Shown in pieces: positions 6,059 through 8,243 of a DNA stretch of 8,243 nucleotides. The translations under genes were made by a program, and so were the position numbers. Where the stretch lies: positions 1-8,243 of the forward strand of contig CALFHG010000273.1 of the NCBI GenBank assembly GCA_937875805.1. The letters run 5' to 3'. Each line of letters begins with the position of its first letter. Position 1 is the stretch's first letter. Below the pieces are notes generated by a model. That model saw only the letters and a list, made by a program, of their open reading frames with translations. It ran no database searches and was not told where the DNA came from. Source of the stretch: an uncultured Nitrosopumilaceae archaeon. GTDB taxonomy: Archaea > Thermoproteota > Nitrososphaeria > Nitrososphaerales > Nitrosopumilaceae.

Positions 6059-6619
6059 TTAGGATTTTAACTGGACAGATATTGGTCTCTGACCAAACTT
6101 TACAAAAATTACATTAGTACTTTCTATAAGAGACTGGACATATGGATAGTCTGTATTTCTTATGATATCATTTTTGATAATGTTAAGATAGGTTCTTAGT
6201 TGTTTAACTATTCGTAGTTTCTTTGATTTTGATGCTTCATAGTTTTTCAGATCACTTAGGTTTGCAGAAATATCGCATAGTTTGATTAGTTTTGCATTAA
6301 ATGATGATTCTTTGAGTTGAATTACATATGCTTGCTCTCTTTTTTTTCTAGTCAATGTCATGTCTTTTGATAGAGAAGAGACCAACACTGCAATTTCACT
6401 TTCAAACTGCTCATACAAATTATCAAAAGTAGTTTCTGTTTTTTCTATGGTATCATGAAGCCATCCTGCACAAAATATCTGCTCGTCAATTACACCTAAA
6501 CTTTTGAGTCTGTTTACAACATCATCTAGATGTTTTGAATAAGGTGTAGTTCCATCTGCTCTGAATTGTCCTGCATGTTTACTCTTTGCAAATAATTCTG
6601 CACTTTTTACTAGATCCAA
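6059..6619 (-). CDS. HD-domain protein, SpoT/MESH1-like, with altered ED diad
   Basis: The 186 residues match the single-domain HD hydrolases related to the (p)ppGpp hydrolase domain of RelA/SpoT. Visible motifs are KHAGQFRADGTTPYSKH (14-30, with metal-ligand candidates H15 and H30), LHDTIEKT (54-61, HD pair H55-D56), and KLCDISANLSDL (113-124, final ligand D116 and conserved N120). In (p)ppGpp hydrolases the second motif is HDxxED, and both acidic residues matter for hydrolysis; here it reads HDTIEK, so the Asp is Lys60. Metal ligands are intact but ppGpp hydrolysis is doubtful. No synthetase, TGS or ACT domain is present. The start must be the TTG at 6619: a TAG stop lies just upstream in frame and the next ATG is codon 87, after the HD motif. 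It is divergent from the aldo/keto reductase. Confidence 0.82.
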   Translation of the reverse strand: MDLVKSAELFAKSKHAGQFRADGTTPYSKHLDDVVNRLKSLGVIDEQIFCAGWLHDTIEKTETTFDNLYEQFESEIAVLVSSLSKDMTLTRKKREQAYVIQLKESSFNAKLIKLCDISANLSDLKNYEASKSKKLRIVKQLRTYLNIIKNDIIRNTDYPYVQSLIESTNVIFVKFGQRPISVQLKS

Positions 6620-6665
6620 AATATTCTACAACTCTGAATGTTTCACTCAATATTAGCCAAGTAAA

Positions 6666-6672
6666 CTATATT
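6666..6672 (+). promoter_or_regulatory. TATA box of the aldo/keto reductase gene
   Basis: CTATATT, centred 27 bases before the ATG at 6696. It supports that ATG, not the upstream TTG at 6684, as the start of a leaderless mRNA. Confidence 0.6.
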
Positions 6673-6695
6673 CCAAAGAAAAATTGTATTGTTAT

Positions 6696-7682
6696 ATGCC
6701 AATTGAGAAGACAGTTCTTGGAGATTTAGAAATTTCTAGAGTTCTTAACGGAATGTGGCAAGTTGCAGGAGGTCATGGTCAGATTGATTCAGAACTAGCA
6801 GTTAGTGATATGGAAAAATATCAAGATTCAGGATTTACAACATGGGATTTGGCAGACATTTACGGTCCTGCAGAATCTTTGATTGGAAAATTTAGAGAAA
6901 AAATAGATCCAGAGAAAAAATTTCAAGCACTAACAAAGTTTGTTCCAAATCCAGGTCCAATGAGTAACAGTATAGTAACTCACTATATCGAGCAATCATT
7001 GCAAAAAATGAAAACAGATTGTATTGATTTGTTACAGTTTCACTGGTGGGATTATAACGATATGAGTTATCTTGATGCACTAAATAATTTATCAAAATTA
7101 CAAAAGGAAAGCAAAATCAAACATATTGGACTGACTAACTTTGATACAGAGCGAGTCAAAATTATCAAAGAACAGGGGTATGAAATCGTATCAAATCAAG
7201 TTCAGTATTCTATTTTAGATCAAAGACCAGATAAGGTGATGGCTCCATACTTTGCAAAACATGGAATAAAGATTCTATCCTATGGCACTTTGCTTGGAGG
7301 GTTTTTTTCTGAGAAATACCTAGGAGTTGATGAACCACACAGAGGTGATCTGACTACATCTAGTGTACAAAAATACAAAAACATGATTGATGCATGGGGA
7401 GGATGGCAGTTATTCCAAGAGTTGCTATCTGTGTTAAACGGAATTGCACAAAAATATAATTGTAGTATTGCAAATGTTGCAACACGTTTTATTTTGGATA
7501 AACCGCAAGTTGCAGGAGTAATAATTGGTGCAAGGCTAGGTATTGCCGAACACAGAGAAGACAATGCCAAAGTCTTTGATGTAAAATTAGATGAGCAAGA
7601 TATTTCATCAATAAATTCTGTCACTACAAAAGCAAATGATCTCTTTGATGTCATTGGTGATTGTGGTGGTGAATATAGATAA
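6696..7682 (+). CDS. Aldo/keto reductase
   Basis: An NAD(P)H-dependent oxidoreductase with the (beta/alpha)8 fold, 328 residues. The catalytic tetrad is complete: D51 and Y56 in WDLADIYGPAE, K81 in ALTKFVP, and H116 in DLLQFHWWDY. Cofactor-side motifs follow: HIGLTNFD (143-150), VSNQVQYS (165-172), LSYGTLLGG (194-202) and GVIIGAR (274-280). The substrate cannot be told from sequence; the C-terminal GDCGGEYR and the FHWWD segment suggest the broad group that includes plant-type L-galactose dehydrogenase-like reductases, but this is weak. The ATG at 6696 gives MPIEKTVLGDLEISRV, the usual beginning. A TTG at 6684 in frame would add MYCY and lacks promoter support. The gene stands alone between divergent and downstream promoters. 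Confidence 0.95.
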   Translation: MPIEKTVLGDLEISRVLNGMWQVAGGHGQIDSELAVSDMEKYQDSGFTTWDLADIYGPAESLIGKFREKIDPEKKFQALTKFVPNPGPMSNSIVTHYIEQSLQKMKTDCIDLLQFHWWDYNDMSYLDALNNLSKLQKESKIKHIGLTNFDTERVKIIKEQGYEIVSNQVQYSILDQRPDKVMAPYFAKHGIKILSYGTLLGGFFSEKYLGVDEPHRGDLTTSSVQKYKNMIDAWGGWQLFQELLSVLNGIAQKYNCSIANVATRFILDKPQVAGVIIGARLGIAEHREDNAKVFDVKLDEQDISSINSVTTKANDLFDVIGDCGGEYR

Positions 7683-7697
7683 TTTTGGATATTGAAA

Positions 7698-7705
7698 TTT
7701 ATACA
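7698..7705 (+). promoter_or_regulatory. TATA box of the His-rich membrane protein gene
   Basis: TTTATACA, centred 26.5 bases upstream of the TTG at 7728. It supports a leaderless transcript starting on a TTG codon. Confidence 0.6.
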
Positions 7706-7727
7706 ATAAAATGACTATGATCATTAC

Positions 7728-8225
7728 TTGACTGAGAAAGTTTTACCCAAAGAGGATTCAGATTTTAGTCTCCCAGGAAGAATAGAGGAGAGTGACTCGG
7801 CATATTTTGAACCTGAAATAAAATCAAAAGGTAAATCACTTACCATATTTGGAATAGTCTTTGTTTTAGTTGCTGTAGGAGTATTTTCATATTATTTTCT
7901 AAACCAAAGTGAAATTGATTCACAAATTTTGGATAATACTAGTTTTAAGACACTAGAGGAAAAGATTGCAAATCACTATGGAGTTGGGCAATTTGGCAGT
8001 GAGCATGCACATGCAGCATTGGTAGTATATGTGAATGGTGACAAGTTAGATTTTTCTCATCCACAGTTTCAGATTCAAAGTAAATACATACATTTTGAAA
8101 ATGACAACCCATATCTAATTCACAAACATGCAACTGATGTTCCATTGGAAATGTTGTTTGCATCGTTTGGATTAAAGATAACATCAGAATGTGTCGAGTT
8201 AGGCTATGAAGAAAGTCAATATTGA
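7728..8225 (+). CDS. Membrane-anchored His-rich extracytoplasmic protein, ends at an in-frame TGA
   Basis: The 165 residues comprise an acidic cytoplasmic N-terminus, one membrane span (about 38-58, SLTIFGIVFVLVAVGVFSYYF) and an outside domain. The domain carries repeated histidines: SEHAHAA (H93, H95), FSHPQF (H111), YIHFEN (H122) and LIHKHAT (H132, H134), which could bind a metal. From memory, similar proteins of unknown function exist in ammonia-oxidising archaea and continue past a second cysteine into a 'LKFYVNG'-type strand and on to about 200 residues. Here a TGA follows ESQY, 11 codons after C155, about where that second Cys would be; the frame then reads TDKDNS to the window edge. 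The gene may thus be truncated, mis-sequenced or longer than annotated. TTG 7728 is the start because a TAA at 7707 blocks earlier ones. Confidence 0.7.
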   Translation: MTEKVLPKEDSDFSLPGRIEESDSAYFEPEIKSKGKSLTIFGIVFVLVAVGVFSYYFLNQSEIDSQILDNTSFKTLEEKIANHYGVGQFGSEHAHAALVVYVNGDKLDFSHPQFQIQSKYIHFENDNPYLIHKHATDVPLEMLFASFGLKITSECVELGYEESQY

Positions 8226-8243
8226 ACTGATAAAGATAATTCT

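Noticed and set aside
6684..6695. TTG 6684 as the aldo/keto reductase start
   Set aside because: It adds MYCY, which is outside the family pattern, and the TATA box supports ATG 6696.
7280..7654. 124-codon minus-strand frame inside the aldo/keto reductase
   Set aside because: Antisense of a strongly conserved enzyme; composition is typical of a shadow frame.
7945..8184. His-rich minus-strand frame opposite the last gene
   Set aside because: The histidines arise from the complement of the sense-strand codons; no start signal is seen.

Overview
The window looks like a piece of core chromosome from a marine ammonia-oxidising archaeon of the Nitrosopumilus type (Thaumarchaeota/Nitrososphaerota). 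The support is an AT-rich sequence, archaeal information-processing genes (MCM, GINS, clamp-loader small subunit, aIF6), a tRNA without encoded CCA, and AT-rich TATA-like boxes about 26 bases upstream of many start codons, which suggests leaderless mRNAs. Two long ferredoxins resemble the seven-iron ferredoxins of Sulfolobus. The genus assignment is inference; I could not search a database.

Layout. Bases 1-1077 hold a replication block: the N-terminal part of MCM helicase runs off the left edge, overlaps a GINS subunit gene, and both read leftward. A GATC-rich divergent control region (888-1077) separates them from rfcS, which reads rightward. A leftward tRNA-Ser(UGA) sits 2 bases beyond the rfcS stop. 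Next come two leftward paralogous ferredoxins (2190-2738 and 2846-3355), each under an 18-base promoter block that is identical and at identical distance from the start codon. Rightward aIF6 (3484-4149) overlaps convergently by 20 bases with leftward hisS (4130-5413).

Bases 5414-8243 are more accessory. They hold a 34-residue membrane miniprotein, a helical protein of unknown function, a SpoT-like HD-domain protein with an altered catalytic diad, an aldo/keto reductase with an intact tetrad, and a membrane-anchored His-rich extracytoplasmic protein. The last ends at a TGA where I would expect a cysteine codon from memory of similar archaeal proteins.

The replication genes (helicase, GINS activator, clamp loader) share one divergent promoter region and could be co-regulated. 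The ferredoxins are soluble low-potential electron carriers. aIF6 and HisS serve translation. I see no CRISPR array, insertion sequence, integrase or defence cassette. The observations most worth checking are the terminal TGA, the GATC cluster, the duplicated ferredoxin promoter with divergent metal-site residues, and the HD protein's Asp-to-Lys change.
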